DNA of 64,000 nucleotides from an uncultured Nitrospira sp. (GTDB taxonomy: Bacteria; Nitrospirota; Nitrospiria; Nitrospirales; Nitrospiraceae): assembly GCA_902500805.1 (NCBI GenBank), contig CABVSA010000006.1, positions 1-64,000 on the forward strand. The letters are read 5' to 3'. Position numbers and translations under genes: made by a program. Of this stretch, positions 1-8,710 are shown piece by piece (within the stretch, counting starts at the first letter, position 1; every line of letters starts with the position of its first letter). The notes under the pieces were generated by a model. The model worked only from the letters and a program-made list of their open reading frames with translations, was not told the origin of the DNA and did no database searches.

Positions 1-252
1 AACGCCGGGAATACCAGGCAACCGCTTCTCTTGATGAAATCGTTAGTGCCTATCAGTAACTACAGGCTTAGCTATAGGAAAATCTTCTCTGTTATGCCGC
101 CTTGCTCCCAACAAACATCGCGGCATCCCAGAGAAGCGGCATCAGGCGTGTGGAATACGCGATCTTGCATGAGACCCAATATGGTGAGTATGCTCCACAT
201 AGCGTCGGATATATAAAAGACTCACCACAGAACGTGAGGATGGAACGAACTC

Positions 253-627
253 GTGGATTCACTGGTCACCTGGACCAAAGTTGTATACGCCCTACACGCA
301 TTCAGCCTGCTGACCGGCATCATTGGCACAGCCACAGTGGTTGGCGCATTTCTCACCGGCTGGCCCTCGATCATCGCGGTTATGCTCAACTACATCAAGC
401 GAAGCGAAGTACGCGGCACTTGGTTGGAGTCCCACTTTCGCTGGCAGATTCGAACATTCTGGTTTGGACTGCTGTGGATGTCCCTTTGCGTGGTCTTCAT
501 CATTGCGACATTTTGGATCGGCCTGCTCTTCATGTGGCTGCCGATCACCCTCGTTGGACTCTGGTTCGTATACCGGATCATCCGCGGTTGGGTGACTCTG
601 AGCGACAGTCGACCAATGGACGTGTGA
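253..627 (+). CDS. DUF4870-like small integral membrane protein
   Basis: A 124-residue protein with three hydrophobic segments (about residues 10-35, 68-90 and 92-112) and almost no soluble part. The pattern SHFRWQIRTFW, between the first and second segments, resembles the conserved polar loop of the DUF4870 family, small membrane proteins of unknown function. The start is a GTG at 253; no strong ribosome binding site is visible. It stands alone in front of a long gene-poor stretch, so context gives no role. The family assignment is by pattern only. Confidence 0.7.
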   Translation: MDSLVTWTKVVYALHAFSLLTGIIGTATVVGAFLTGWPSIIAVMLNYIKRSEVRGTWLESHFRWQIRTFWFGLLWMSLCVVFIIATFWIGLLFMWLPITLVGLWFVYRIIRGWVTLSDSRPMDV

Positions 628-1209
628 GCGTCACGGCCATAGCCCTGTGCGGGCACTCCGACGAACCAGCCGTGCTAGACATCCCGCCTGGACGGCTCCA
701 TCGCCGTCCTTAACCTTGGCCGGAAGCTTCCTGTTCTACGTTCATCTGCACACGAATCATCCTGTCGCGCCAAGATCGACCTTCATCATGCAGGGCTGGG
801 AACCGTGGGTGTTATTGCGGACCTGTCCAAAGGACTAGCATCCTGGCTACCTGGTACAGCGCCTTTCGTGAGGCAACGGTTGGAGACCGCCTGGGGGAGG
901 GGGACGCGTAGTTCTCTCTGGTCTTCTGCTGGTCGTCTATTCTGAATAGGGTGGATTGAGAAGTGAGGCAGTGCGCATGGATACGTGAGCGTTGGGGAAT
1001 ATTAAGAGAGGGGTGGACAAACAGGCTTACTCAGAAGACGGTAACTTGAACAACAAATTGATGCGAAAAGGCCTTGTTTTATAGCGCTGCGCACTGACAG
1101 GTGTTGTCTTAATTGCTGACTTCTGTGTAATGCCCGAGCGCGGAGAGGACTTGATTCCTCTCCGCGTGGCAGCCTCGCCTCTGGTCATTAGAGAAGAACG
1201 ACAGACTGT
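628..1209. other. gene-poor intergenic stretch
   Basis: About 580 bases with no convincing coding region. Short open frames here lack a ribosome binding site and read like no protein family. The only structure I see is the hairpin at 1139-1166. Confidence 0.6.
1139..1166 (-). terminator. hairpin downstream of the PEP-CTERM gene
   Basis: Perfect 11-bp inverted repeat, CGCGGAGAGGA at 1139-1149 and its complement at 1156-1166, with a 6-base loop. It lies 44 bases beyond the stop of the minus-strand PEP-CTERM gene, so it probably ends or protects that transcript. No T-run follows the stem on the minus strand, so it is not a textbook intrinsic terminator. Confidence 0.5.
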
Positions 1210-1704
1210 TCAGTCAACCCGCAAACGGGTCCGCCGCCACTCGTAGGCCAGTAATCCCAAGAGGCCGATCGTTAGCAGTCCAACGGTCGATGGCTCTGGA
1301 ACTGGATTGCCTGCCCCAGAGTCCAACCTAAAGCTGAAGGGACCTTCGGTTGCCGCGTCTATTGGAGGCGAAAAACGATCAGTTTGGAGTGTAGCCCTGA
1401 ACTCGTTTGTTACCCAATTAATAAGGATAGAAGAATTTAGAAAGGTCCCCGGTAACCCTCCCCCGATTAGCGTTGCAAAGATCTCATTGAAAAACGAGGT
1501 TTCATTATTACTCAGGGGTGAGAACGCAGAAAGCCATGGTATGTCGTTAATCGGATCGGTAAAATTCCACGAGGTTAGTTGGGTACCACTAGAAGTAAAC
1601 GTACCGGTTAAGCCGCTAGTGAACACATAATCCCCCGCACTGGGGATTGCCGACGCAGGTGTCGGATTAAGAATGTACGCAGACAGACAGAGCGCGAGAG
1701 CCAT
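1210..1704 (-). CDS. PEP-CTERM sorting-domain exported protein
   Basis: A 164-residue predicted exported protein. The C-terminus carries the tripartite PEP-CTERM signal: VPEPST, a hydrophobic helix (GLLTIGLLGLLAY) and a basic end (EWRRTRLR). Proteins of this class are recognised by exosortase and sent to the cell surface or exopolysaccharide matrix; no exosortase is in this window. The middle is a beta-rich, low-charge domain of no recognised family. The N-terminus has a signal-peptide core ending ASA, but the ATG at 1704 lacks a ribosome binding site. A strong AGGAGG followed by ATG lies about 40 bases upstream in a different frame, so the extreme 5' end may carry a one-base frameshift. Confidence 0.8.
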   Translation of the reverse strand: MALALCLSAYILNPTPASAIPSAGDYVFTSGLTGTFTSSGTQLTSWNFTDPINDIPWLSAFSPLSNNETSFFNEIFATLIGGGLPGTFLNSSILINWVTNEFRATLQTDRFSPPIDAATEGPFSFRLDSGAGNPVPEPSTVGLLTIGLLGLLAYEWRRTRLRVD

Positions 1705-2052
1705 AACAACAATTTAGGATGAAAGCATCCCATTGAAACACCTCCTCAAAAAGATGATTATGAACCGGTCCAAGCACTGACCTTCATTATGCGACAGCCA
1801 TGAGTCGACTCATTAACACGGCGTAAAGAAAAATTGCAAATTAAATCTAGCGATTATACGTAACATTTCCTTAACGGCTAATAGCCATCAAGTAGGGAGA
1901 CCCAAGCCCTTCTCCCAACAATTTTTGAAATTTACGATCAGGTTCTTGGACCGTGATTGACTTGGAGCTCCCACACTCACTAATAGCGCTTGTCCACTCG
2001 CGTTGAGTACAAGACTTCAATAACGAGCTCGTAGGCTGCGACAAGCATTGTA
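1705..2052. other. intergenic stretch upstream of the PEP-CTERM gene
   Basis: AT-richer than its surroundings. It holds the probable leader of the PEP-CTERM gene, with an AGGAGG-type ribosome binding site on the minus strand near 1740-1747. No other gene seen. Confidence 0.5.
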
Positions 2053-2128
2053 TGGAGCCGGCGACCCGGATTGAACGGGCGACCTGCGGTTTACGAAACC
2101 GCTGCTCTACCAACTGAGCTACGCCGGC
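2053..2128 (-). tRNA. tRNA-Thr (anticodon CGT)
   Basis: A 76-base cloverleaf read on the minus strand. It has a 7-bp acceptor beginning GCCGGCG, a D-arm with the usual AGCTCAGTTGG, anticodon stem GCGGT/ACCGC around the loop TTCGTAA (anticodon CGT, threonine), a T-arm with GTTCAATCC, and an encoded CCA end at 2053-2055. All stems pair. Confidence 0.97.
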
Positions 2129-2230
2129 ACCTTGGTGAGTCTGGATGATGACCTGACAGGTTAGTATTTCGGCATGATAACGGCCACCAACGTGGCTGTC
2201 AATTGCAGTCTGTCGTGCCGGCACAGCCCA

Positions 2231-4270
2231 TTAGGGCCCAACCTGCATGAGGGTGGGCGGTGTCGTTGAGACACCAGCCGGAGACTCCGGTACGCTCGGA
2301 ATCGGCACAGGCTTTGGATTATTTCCCCTGGCGATCGGATAGATCCGAGCCATGCCTCCACGACCGACCTGCGGCAAGCAGAGAGGCTCCTGCTTGCTTT
2401 TCAATTGGTCACGGGTGACCTGAATAACCTGAGTTCTCGCATAGGTGCAGAGTTCCCCAGCCGTCACGGTCTCATCACGGTTCAAATCTGCCACCCCTTG
2501 CAGGCCCCTCAGGAGATAGTAGGTGAACAACCCGTGTTTGCTGTGATCGTGCGCTTGGGCTTCCTGTAATTTCCGGTTACCCACCATCCACATCTCGACA
2601 TCTTTTCTCGCGTCACTGAACCCTGACTCCCAATCCGGTTGGGGGATTGTGGCAAGATCGGCACCCGGAACAGGATCCAATGAAACATCGAAGAAGAGCA
2701 CCGCCCGACGAAATGGAAGCCGTTGGATCGCCTCCTGCAGCTGATGGAGAGGATAGACCCCGGTTGGGCCACCCGGCACCCCATCATACGCCATCAACGA
2801 CACGGCCCCACTTCTGCCGTCAACCAGAGCACGACCTGAAAAAAACACGTAGAGATCGGTGGTTGCATCCGCTTTTTTTCGTAACCACCTTTCAAACGTC
2901 TCCTCTAAATCACTCAGCTGGGCTTGGCGATCGAGCAGCACTCGCATCCGTTCACGCGGCACATTCCCGATCGCATGAACGTATTCCGCCATCACCGCCG
3001 CATCGTGGCTCGCATGGCTGACCACCGGCACCTGCTCGTCGCGAAAATGTCCGACACCGATCGTCACGATCACGGCTTTCGGCTCCTTAAACGCCGTGAG
3101 CGTATTCGGCAACTGATCAACATCCTGAATCGTCATACTATCAGGCTGCTTGGGCTTCGCTCCAAATGCAAAGATCTTAGGAGGCGGCACAAGGCCCAAT
3201 GGACTTGCGGCCTTTAGGCTCAGCGAGAGCTCTCCGTGCCCGGTTGATTCGATGGCTGTGACATGTTTGGTGAACGTCGTTCGCCTGACTTCTCCCGGCT
3301 GAAGCGTCCCGACCACCACCTCACCAGGAAATAGACCGGCAAGTTCATCCTTCCCTTCCACCACTACGGCGACATCCTTGGCCTCAACCGTCCCTTCATT
3401 CTTGACCTCGACTTCGATCGTGAGGGATTCGTCAGGGTCCAGAAACTGGTCACGGTTTTCATCTCGAATAATCGCTCGAAAATTGACGTGCGCGGGCTGA
3501 ACGAGTTCGGAAGGAACCGTCTGGACAGGCTGAGTCAGTTCCGGGGCAGCAGGAGACGGCACTGCGGTAGTTCCAACGATCGGGGGTACTGGTTCAGATC
3601 TAAACTGACCCGCGATCGGCTTCCACGTGTCTTTCGTCGCCGCGTAGTCTTGTATCTGGGATGAGAGCGCCATCTGCTTCGCCAACCCGTCGGCGGCCGA
3701 GTCGATGGCCTCCTGGAGAATTGCTTCTAACCCATTAAGGACACAAGACTGTTCAGCAACAGCAACTGTCCCACGGCCAACCCCATCCAGTTTCTTACTG
3801 AAAAGTACCGTCCCGTTACGAGCCAAGAAGACCATTTCCATTCCCACAGTCGCCGTGGCCGGATAGCTCCCATGTCCTTGAGGTGGAATGGCAAAGTTGA
3901 TCCGTCTGACGCCAACACCGACTTCAATGGCCCCATCCGAGGCGAGAGGCTCCTCAGTCTGATTCGTCGTGGTTACCTGATTGAACGCGTTGTTCAATTG
4001 TTTTGGGATCGACGTGACCAGCACATCAGCCAGCGCCATCGTCTTCTTTTCACCGCAGGGGGCATCGTACGACACCTCAGCGGCAGTGACGCTGGGCGAA
4101 AACCAAACGGCTGGGGTGAGAGGAATCCTTTGAGGGCTCACGGTCGGCGACGTGCGGGTAAAAACAGAGCAGCCGACAACGAGGAGGATGAGGGCTGCTA
4201 TGCTACCGCAGCTAGCTAGACCACCCCACAGCTTCACACCCTGGATCTGAGGACTTTGAAGACTTTTCAC
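2231..4270 (-). CDS. caspase-fold lipoprotein, catalytically degenerate
   Basis: A 679-residue predicted lipoprotein. A basic N-terminus and hydrophobic stretch end in the lipobox LLVVGC near residue 34. A lipoprotein-like N-terminal region is followed by a proline-rich linker, a CARDB-like beta domain (about 260-375, including LTIEVEVKNEGTVEAKDV) and a caspase/peptidase C14-like domain from about residue 395 (AVIVTIGVGHFRD). In active members the strands end in SGHG and DxCxSG; here they read VFFSGRAL and LFFDVSLDP, so histidine is replaced by arginine and cysteine by serine. It is therefore probably a pseudo-enzyme. The EF-hand-like DLNRDETVTAGEL lies near residue 600. The start is a GTG without a clear ribosome binding site. 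Confidence 0.8.
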   Translation of the reverse strand: MKSLQSPQIQGVKLWGGLASCGSIAALILLVVGCSVFTRTSPTVSPQRIPLTPAVWFSPSVTAAEVSYDAPCGEKKTMALADVLVTSIPKQLNNAFNQVTTTNQTEEPLASDGAIEVGVGVRRINFAIPPQGHGSYPATATVGMEMVFLARNGTVLFSKKLDGVGRGTVAVAEQSCVLNGLEAILQEAIDSAADGLAKQMALSSQIQDYAATKDTWKPIAGQFRSEPVPPIVGTTAVPSPAAPELTQPVQTVPSELVQPAHVNFRAIIRDENRDQFLDPDESLTIEVEVKNEGTVEAKDVAVVVEGKDELAGLFPGEVVVGTLQPGEVRRTTFTKHVTAIESTGHGELSLSLKAASPLGLVPPPKIFAFGAKPKQPDSMTIQDVDQLPNTLTAFKEPKAVIVTIGVGHFRDEQVPVVSHASHDAAVMAEYVHAIGNVPRERMRVLLDRQAQLSDLEETFERWLRKKADATTDLYVFFSGRALVDGRSGAVSLMAYDGVPGGPTGVYPLHQLQEAIQRLPFRRAVLFFDVSLDPVPGADLATIPQPDWESGFSDARKDVEMWMVGNRKLQEAQAHDHSKHGLFTYYLLRGLQGVADLNRDETVTAGELCTYARTQVIQVTRDQLKSKQEPLCLPQVGRGGMARIYPIARGNNPKPVPIPSVPESPAGVSTTPPTLMQVGP

Positions 4271-4354
4271 AGACTGGTTATACAGACTTCATCGTGGCGT
4301 CACAACCGGTCAAGGCCCGTTGACAGCCAATTTTCGCTGGGCTAAGGTCGCAGA

Positions 4355-5248
4355 ATGTCCGCTCCAGCAGCTTCCTCATCGGCGACTTCTTCTATCACTC
4401 CCTGGTCTGCTCTTGCCAGATTGATCCGTTTACCCAACCAAACGGGCACCTATTTGTTGCTCTTACCCACCTTGTGGGCATTGGTCCTCGCAGCGCGAGG
4501 GATCCCGCCCTTGAAGCTACTCGTGGTTTTTATCGGTGGCGCATTCGTCATGCGGAGCGCCGGTGTCATCATGAACGATTTGGCCGATCAGGCCTTTGAT
4601 CGACAAGTGAGCCGCACCAAGACCCGCCCACTGGCATCCGGAGAATTGTCGCGCCGTCAAGCCTATATGCTGCTCGGCCTGTTGCTGATGGTTGCGGCTG
4701 GCCTGCTGTTTGCGCTACCCCCATTGGTTGCCTGGCTCTCCCCCATTGCCGTCGGTTTGGCGGCTTTGTATCCCTTCATGAAACGATGGATCCATATCCC
4801 TCAGGCTATGCTCGGGATTGCATTTGGCTGGGGAGCCATCATGGCCTGGGCGGCGGTCCGGGAGCATATAGAAGTCTCTGCTTGGCTTCTCTTTAGCGCC
4901 ACCGCCGTGTGGGCCATCGCCTACGACACGATCTATGCCGTACAAGACTTAGAAGATGATCGGAGAGTGGGGGTGAAATCCGCTGCACTCTACCTCGGCC
5001 CATCACTCCACCACGGGGTAGGCCTTGCGCTCGTGACCATGCTGGTCCTGTTCACCATCGCCGGATGGCTTAACCAGCTGCAATGGCCTTTCTACTGTAC
5101 GCTGGTGGGTGTGGGACTCTTTTTCATGAACCAGGTGAGACTCTTACAACAACCAGTCTCGCCGGCCGACGCCTTCGCCATGTTCCGGAGTCATATTTGG
5201 GCTGGCGTCGCACTCCTTTTTGGATTGCTGGCAGGTGTATCAGTCTAA
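4355..5248 (+). CDS. ubiA: UbiA-family prenyltransferase (4-hydroxybenzoate polyprenyltransferase-like)
   Basis: A 297-residue membrane enzyme with about eight or nine hydrophobic segments. Both aspartate-rich prenyl-diphosphate motifs of the UbiA superfamily are present: NDLADQAFDRQVSRTKTRPL (about residues 73-92) and YDTIYAVQDLEDD (about 190-202). Its length and the TRPLASG motif fit 4-hydroxybenzoate prenyltransferases, which attach a polyprenyl chain to an aromatic ring in quinone synthesis; the menaquinone enzyme MqnP is a close relative and cannot be excluded by eye. It is a single plus-strand gene between minus-strand genes. A weak AAGGT ribosome binding site precedes the ATG. Confidence 0.88.
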   Translation: MSAPAASSSATSSITPWSALARLIRLPNQTGTYLLLLPTLWALVLAARGIPPLKLLVVFIGGAFVMRSAGVIMNDLADQAFDRQVSRTKTRPLASGELSRRQAYMLLGLLLMVAAGLLFALPPLVAWLSPIAVGLAALYPFMKRWIHIPQAMLGIAFGWGAIMAWAAVREHIEVSAWLLFSATAVWAIAYDTIYAVQDLEDDRRVGVKSAALYLGPSLHHGVGLALVTMLVLFTIAGWLNQLQWPFYCTLVGVGLFFMNQVRLLQQPVSPADAFAMFRSHIWAGVALLFGLLAGVSV

Positions 5249-5359
5249 CAGAGCACCAGCTCTCGGATCATGATGACCAGGGCAAGGATTCCTCCTGGGT
5301 GGGTATGAGCGAGTAGCCTGAGGTCTACATCATGACGACCTGGCCGGTGCCTCAACCTG

Positions 5360-6385
5360 CTAAGGTTTCTCAACCGGCTTCACAACGGTCGGTTCCTCCT
5401 TCGGAGCTCGGAGCGTGGATACATAGATGGTGACGGCCTTTGCATCCGCATCATTGAGACCCAAGGCTGGCATACGCGTATGTGCATCCATGGCCTGCGG
5501 ATTCTTCAACCAGCGGTAGATCCATGTGGCATTCAGTCGAAACCCAGCCCGATCAAGCGCAGGACCAATTTTTCCGCCTTCACCTGCCAGATTATGACAC
5601 CCATTACACCCATACTTGTTTTCGTAGAGTTGTTTCCCGCGGTCGACCAATTTTGCCGTTTCCGCTGGCTTGACAGTCAAGTCTGGCCTGGGAACACTCA
5701 CCCCTTTGCCCGGTCTGGTCGAGAAATTATTCAGTGCAATCTGTGCGACATCCATTTCTTTCTTAGCCTGCACCATCGCGGCTTGTTCAGCCGCATAGGC
5801 AGACTCATCGACATCCACATCCTTCTTCAGCTGCTCACTCTTTCGCTCAGCTTCGTCACTGGCTTTCTTTTCCGCAGCCTCATAAGCCTGCTTCGCTTGT
5901 TCGAACTTGGCCTGTGTGGTCTTCAGTCCTTCTTCCAGCGAGGTCTTGCGTGCCGCGACATTGAACTCCATCTTCATACCATGCAACGTGCGGACATGAC
6001 CGACGATCGCCCACACCTCATCCTCTGACAGAGTATACTTAAACGTGGGCATGGTCGGTACTGCAAAATCATCGTCTCCAATCGGATCACCGCCTTCTTC
6101 AGTCGTGTCCAACATATCGCGTGAGATTGTCGCGAAGAGCTCCTCATCCTTGAACGTCCCCATCTCGGACTTATTCGACAGATCCTTTGGTTTTGGATCC
6201 GGCATCGATGACCAATTGAATCCTTCGTTCTGCTTACCGCTTTCACCATGACAATCACTGCAGTAGTGGGTATAGAGCTCATGACCTCGCTTCTCTTGCT
6301 CGTTGGCGCACCCCCCAGCGAGCAACACCGCGCCGCCGATCATTCCTACCGCGAATCCAATGACACCCAGCCGTGCCGCCTTCAT
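5360..6385 (-). CDS. dihaem c-type cytochrome lipoprotein with coiled-coil insert
   Basis: A predicted periplasmic lipoprotein (LLAGGC near residue 27) with two cytochrome c domains, each with one haem motif: CSDCHG near residue 42 and CNGCHN near residue 258. Between them lies a long charged alpha-helical stretch rich in Glu, Lys and Ala (about residues 145-225), probably a coiled coil that spaces the two haems. I start at the ATG at 6385, which gives the lipoprotein signal; a longer frame upstream overlaps the preceding gene and does not look like protein. Its ATGA overlaps the stop of the NxrC-like gene, so the two are translationally coupled. It ends the respiratory operon and probably passes electrons in the periplasm. 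Confidence 0.85.
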   Translation of the reverse strand: MKAARLGVIGFAVGMIGGAVLLAGGCANEQEKRGHELYTHYCSDCHGESGKQNEGFNWSSMPDPKPKDLSNKSEMGTFKDEELFATISRDMLDTTEEGGDPIGDDDFAVPTMPTFKYTLSEDEVWAIVGHVRTLHGMKMEFNVAARKTSLEEGLKTTQAKFEQAKQAYEAAEKKASDEAERKSEQLKKDVDVDESAYAAEQAAMVQAKKEMDVAQIALNNFSTRPGKGVSVPRPDLTVKPAETAKLVDRGKQLYENKYGCNGCHNLAGEGGKIGPALDRAGFRLNATWIYRWLKNPQAMDAHTRMPALGLNDADAKAVTIYVSTLRAPKEEPTVVKPVEKP

Positions 6386-7215
6386 GCTGACTGTCCTTTC
6401 TTGAGTTTTCGGATCAGGACAAACTGAAATCCCAAGGCCAATGCGGCAGCAATCGCTGCATACATGTAGCCGGAATAATCCGGCGGGGCATCGGCTCGGA
6501 AATACCACCAGGAGGAGACAGCCTTTTGTGACCCCTTCTCGACCAAATCCCCGGCGCCATCTTTTCGACCATCCCAGACCGCAAAGGCGATACTGATGAA
6601 TTGCCCCGGTGTAATTTGGACATCCTCTTCCGCATGGCCAGTCGACAAATCACGTGAAAACACGACCTTCCAGGTCCCGTTCGAATAGATGCCCTTGGCT
6701 TTCACATCCTGATGCTCTTGGGCCTTCAAGGTACCGAAGCCTTTCGCATTCATATCAACGGCCTTGGCCGTCTTGTTCTTCCAGAACCAGATATTAACCG
6801 GGCCGCCTTCAACCTGCAGCATCGGCTGACCATGGGCAAAGTGCGCTTTCTTATCACCCACCATAAACTCAAGCGCGGCTGCATCATCCGGATCCTGAGT
6901 CGGATCGGCATATTCAACAAGCACAGCCACTTGTTTCCCGTCGTGTAGAGCACGAACGATCACATCCTTCACCGTCACTTCCTGGATACGATTCTGCCAA
7001 TGTACTTGTGGGGACATGGGAAACGTGGCAGGCGGCGCACTGCTCCAGGCTGCCGCGTTTGGATCGTCCACGGGGACTCCCCCTGTCATCAGCGTGGCTC
7101 GAACTGAGACGCTCTCTTGGGCAAAACCAATCGTTACGCCCCCAACCATGATAGCCGTGAGCACGCCGATCCCAACACGCAGAACCTGTCCTATAATCTG
7201 ATTCGCCGGTTTCAT
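6382..7215 (-). CDS. NxrC-like / ethylbenzene dehydrogenase gamma-type haem b protein
   Basis: About 277 residues: a signal peptide (ending GFAQ), a beta-sandwich domain of the type II DMSO-reductase gamma-subunit kind (relatives EbdC, DdhC, ClrC and Nitrospira NxrC) and a single C-terminal membrane helix followed by basic residues. Patterns consistent with the family are WSSAPPATFPM near the start, HFAHGQPMLQVEGGPVNIWF in the centre (a candidate methionine haem ligand) and the WDGRKDGAGD loop. The family binds one haem b and links a molybdopterin enzyme to the electron chain. No nxrA or nxrB is in this window, so it may instead serve the neighbouring cytochrome complex. Start chosen at ATG 7215, preceded by GAGGGC; a GTG at 7239 is the alternative. 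Confidence 0.75.
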   Translation of the reverse strand: MKPANQIIGQVLRVGIGVLTAIMVGGVTIGFAQESVSVRATLMTGGVPVDDPNAAAWSSAPPATFPMSPQVHWQNRIQEVTVKDVIVRALHDGKQVAVLVEYADPTQDPDDAAALEFMVGDKKAHFAHGQPMLQVEGGPVNIWFWKNKTAKAVDMNAKGFGTLKAQEHQDVKAKGIYSNGTWKVVFSRDLSTGHAEEDVQITPGQFISIAFAVWDGRKDGAGDLVEKGSQKAVSSWWYFRADAPPDYSGYMYAAIAAALALGFQFVLIRKLKKGQSA

Positions 7216-7267
7216 GCTGCCCTCATTCTCCCTAGACACCTATGTCCATCCACACTCTATTGCTCCC

Positions 7268-7984
7268 CTATTCCCAGGTTCGTGGGGACTGGTGGGCTCC
7301 GTCATACTCTCCCATGATAATCTTCCAAATCCATTCGTCTGGTAACTCGACTTCCCAGCGCGGCATTGCAGACTTCCATGGTGCTCCTTCGATTGGAAGG
7401 CCGACACCACCTTTTTTAATTCGCCAGAAAAGATAACTTTCTTGCAACATGGCAATCGTCGTGGGATCGGCAAAATTGGCAGGTGCTGGAATATACCCAC
7501 GAGCAGCCGGTCCCTTTCCATCAAAGTTTCCACCATGACAGGGTGAACAATAGGCTGCATAAAAGCCCTTGCCCTGCATGATATTTTCAGGAGTCTTAGG
7601 GACGGGGTTTGAGAGGCCCGTGTATTCCCCTGGCGGTGCCGGATGAATCGTCCGGCTTTCCGTCGGCGGGAGATCGCTTACCGCCGTACTCCCGTATGTC
7701 TGCCACCCCACCAGCAACGGGAATAGGATGAAAACACCGTAGCGCAGTGATTGGAGACCGCCGATGTTCTCGCCGGTCAAAAACCGTTGGATCGGCCCCC
7801 AGAAGGCATCCTTCGACTCTCCACTGAGCGTTTCAAAAATTACGATCCCAGACGCCGTCAGGAGAAGATAGAGAAAAATCAAGCTGGATGGCAGTGGAGC
7901 GGATCCTGGTATATTCGGCAATACAAACTTCAGAAACGCATACATGCCCACCATGAGAATGATTGGCTTCCCTAACGCCCCCAT
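7268..7984 (-). CDS. membrane-anchored monohaem cytochrome c
   Basis: A 238-residue protein with hydrophobic segments near residues 7-25, 32-52 and 85-102, then a periplasmic cytochrome c domain with one haem motif (CSPCHGG, near residue 145) and the distal region SAMPRWEV supplying a likely methionine ligand. It lies 9 bases from the next upstream cytochrome gene and probably shares its transcript. Such membrane-tethered cytochromes typically take electrons from a complex III-like unit. The exact partner is inferred from position. Confidence 0.85.
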   Translation of the reverse strand: MGALGKPIILMVGMYAFLKFVLPNIPGSAPLPSSLIFLYLLLTASGIVIFETLSGESKDAFWGPIQRFLTGENIGGLQSLRYGVFILFPLLVGWQTYGSTAVSDLPPTESRTIHPAPPGEYTGLSNPVPKTPENIMQGKGFYAAYCSPCHGGNFDGKGPAARGYIPAPANFADPTTIAMLQESYLFWRIKKGGVGLPIEGAPWKSAMPRWEVELPDEWIWKIIMGEYDGAHQSPRTWE

Positions 7985-7993
7985 ACATCCCTC

Positions 7994-8617
7994 CTAATTC
8001 GTGTGTGCGTCGGCCACAAGTGCTGCTCCCGCTGCCTTCACAGGTGCAGACGGCGTTTTACCAGGAATTTCAAGTTCTGAGACGCTGACGGAGATCGGCT
8101 CACCGCTCATTTGTTGAAGAAACGCGATGATCGCTAAAATTTCGTTCTTCGAGAGCCCGATTGGATCCTTATTGATCGCAGGCATAGTGGCTGGATATTC
8201 CTTCGGCACACCACCATGTCGATAATCCTGATACACGAATGCTTGTGGATCCGTTAAACTTTCATAGAGAAAATCCTTACTGAGCTTGGCACCAATGCCC
8301 TTCAAATCCGGGCATCGTGCGGATTCGCTGGGTCCGATCGAATGGCACAGAGCGCATTGACCTTTGCTGAAGAAGACCGTCTGTCCGATCGCAGCAATGT
8401 CGGTTGGTGTTTTGATGCTGCTGATATCGATTTTCTCTTCGGCCGGTGGCAAGGAGGCTAGCTGAGGTACTGCCAGGGACATCAACGAAAATAGCCCCAA
8501 TACGATGAAGACAAAGCCCGTGACCCGAATAAAGACGGCCTTGATGAAGAGGAGGATGAGAATTCCGACCCCTACAATCGACAGTGCGATCAGCTGTAAT
8601 TGCGCAACTTCACTCAT
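7994..8617 (-). CDS. membrane-anchored monohaem cytochrome c
   Basis: A 207-residue protein with two N-terminal membrane helices (about 7-26 and 29-50), then a periplasmic cytochrome c domain with the haem motif CALCHS near residue 88 and a candidate methionine ligand in YPATMPAINKD. An Ala/Val/Pro-rich tail follows the domain. It sits between a bd-like subunit gene and another cytochrome c in the same direction. About 90 bases separate it from the bd-like gene, so a secondary promoter or processing site is possible there. Confidence 0.85.
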   Translation of the reverse strand: MSEVAQLQLIALSIVGVGILILLFIKAVFIRVTGFVFIVLGLFSLMSLAVPQLASLPPAEEKIDISSIKTPTDIAAIGQTVFFSKGQCALCHSIGPSESARCPDLKGIGAKLSKDFLYESLTDPQAFVYQDYRHGGVPKEYPATMPAINKDPIGLSKNEILAIIAFLQQMSGEPISVSVSELEIPGKTPSAPVKAAGAALVADAHTN

Positions 8618-8710
8618 ATGCCCTCTAATTTGTAGTGCTGAACCACCTGTGTTGAGCTCTTCGTCACCAACTCAACACGTATAATTCACAACTCGCAACT
8701 CTCTATCAGT

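Noticed and set aside
102-713. A 203-residue plus-strand frame overlapping the DUF4870-like gene
   Set aside because: It is the shifted frame of the membrane protein gene; composition is Arg/His-rich with no fold-like pattern.
1871-2224. Minus-strand frame of 117 residues
   Set aside because: It runs straight through tRNA-Thr, which explains its sequence.
5480-6028. Long plus-strand frame opposite the dihaem cytochrome
   Set aside because: Antisense shadow of a gene with two clear haem motifs.
6382-7239. NxrC-like gene taken as evidence for an nxrABC operon
   Set aside because: No molybdopterin or iron-sulfur subunit gene is in the window, so only a gamma-type protein can be claimed.
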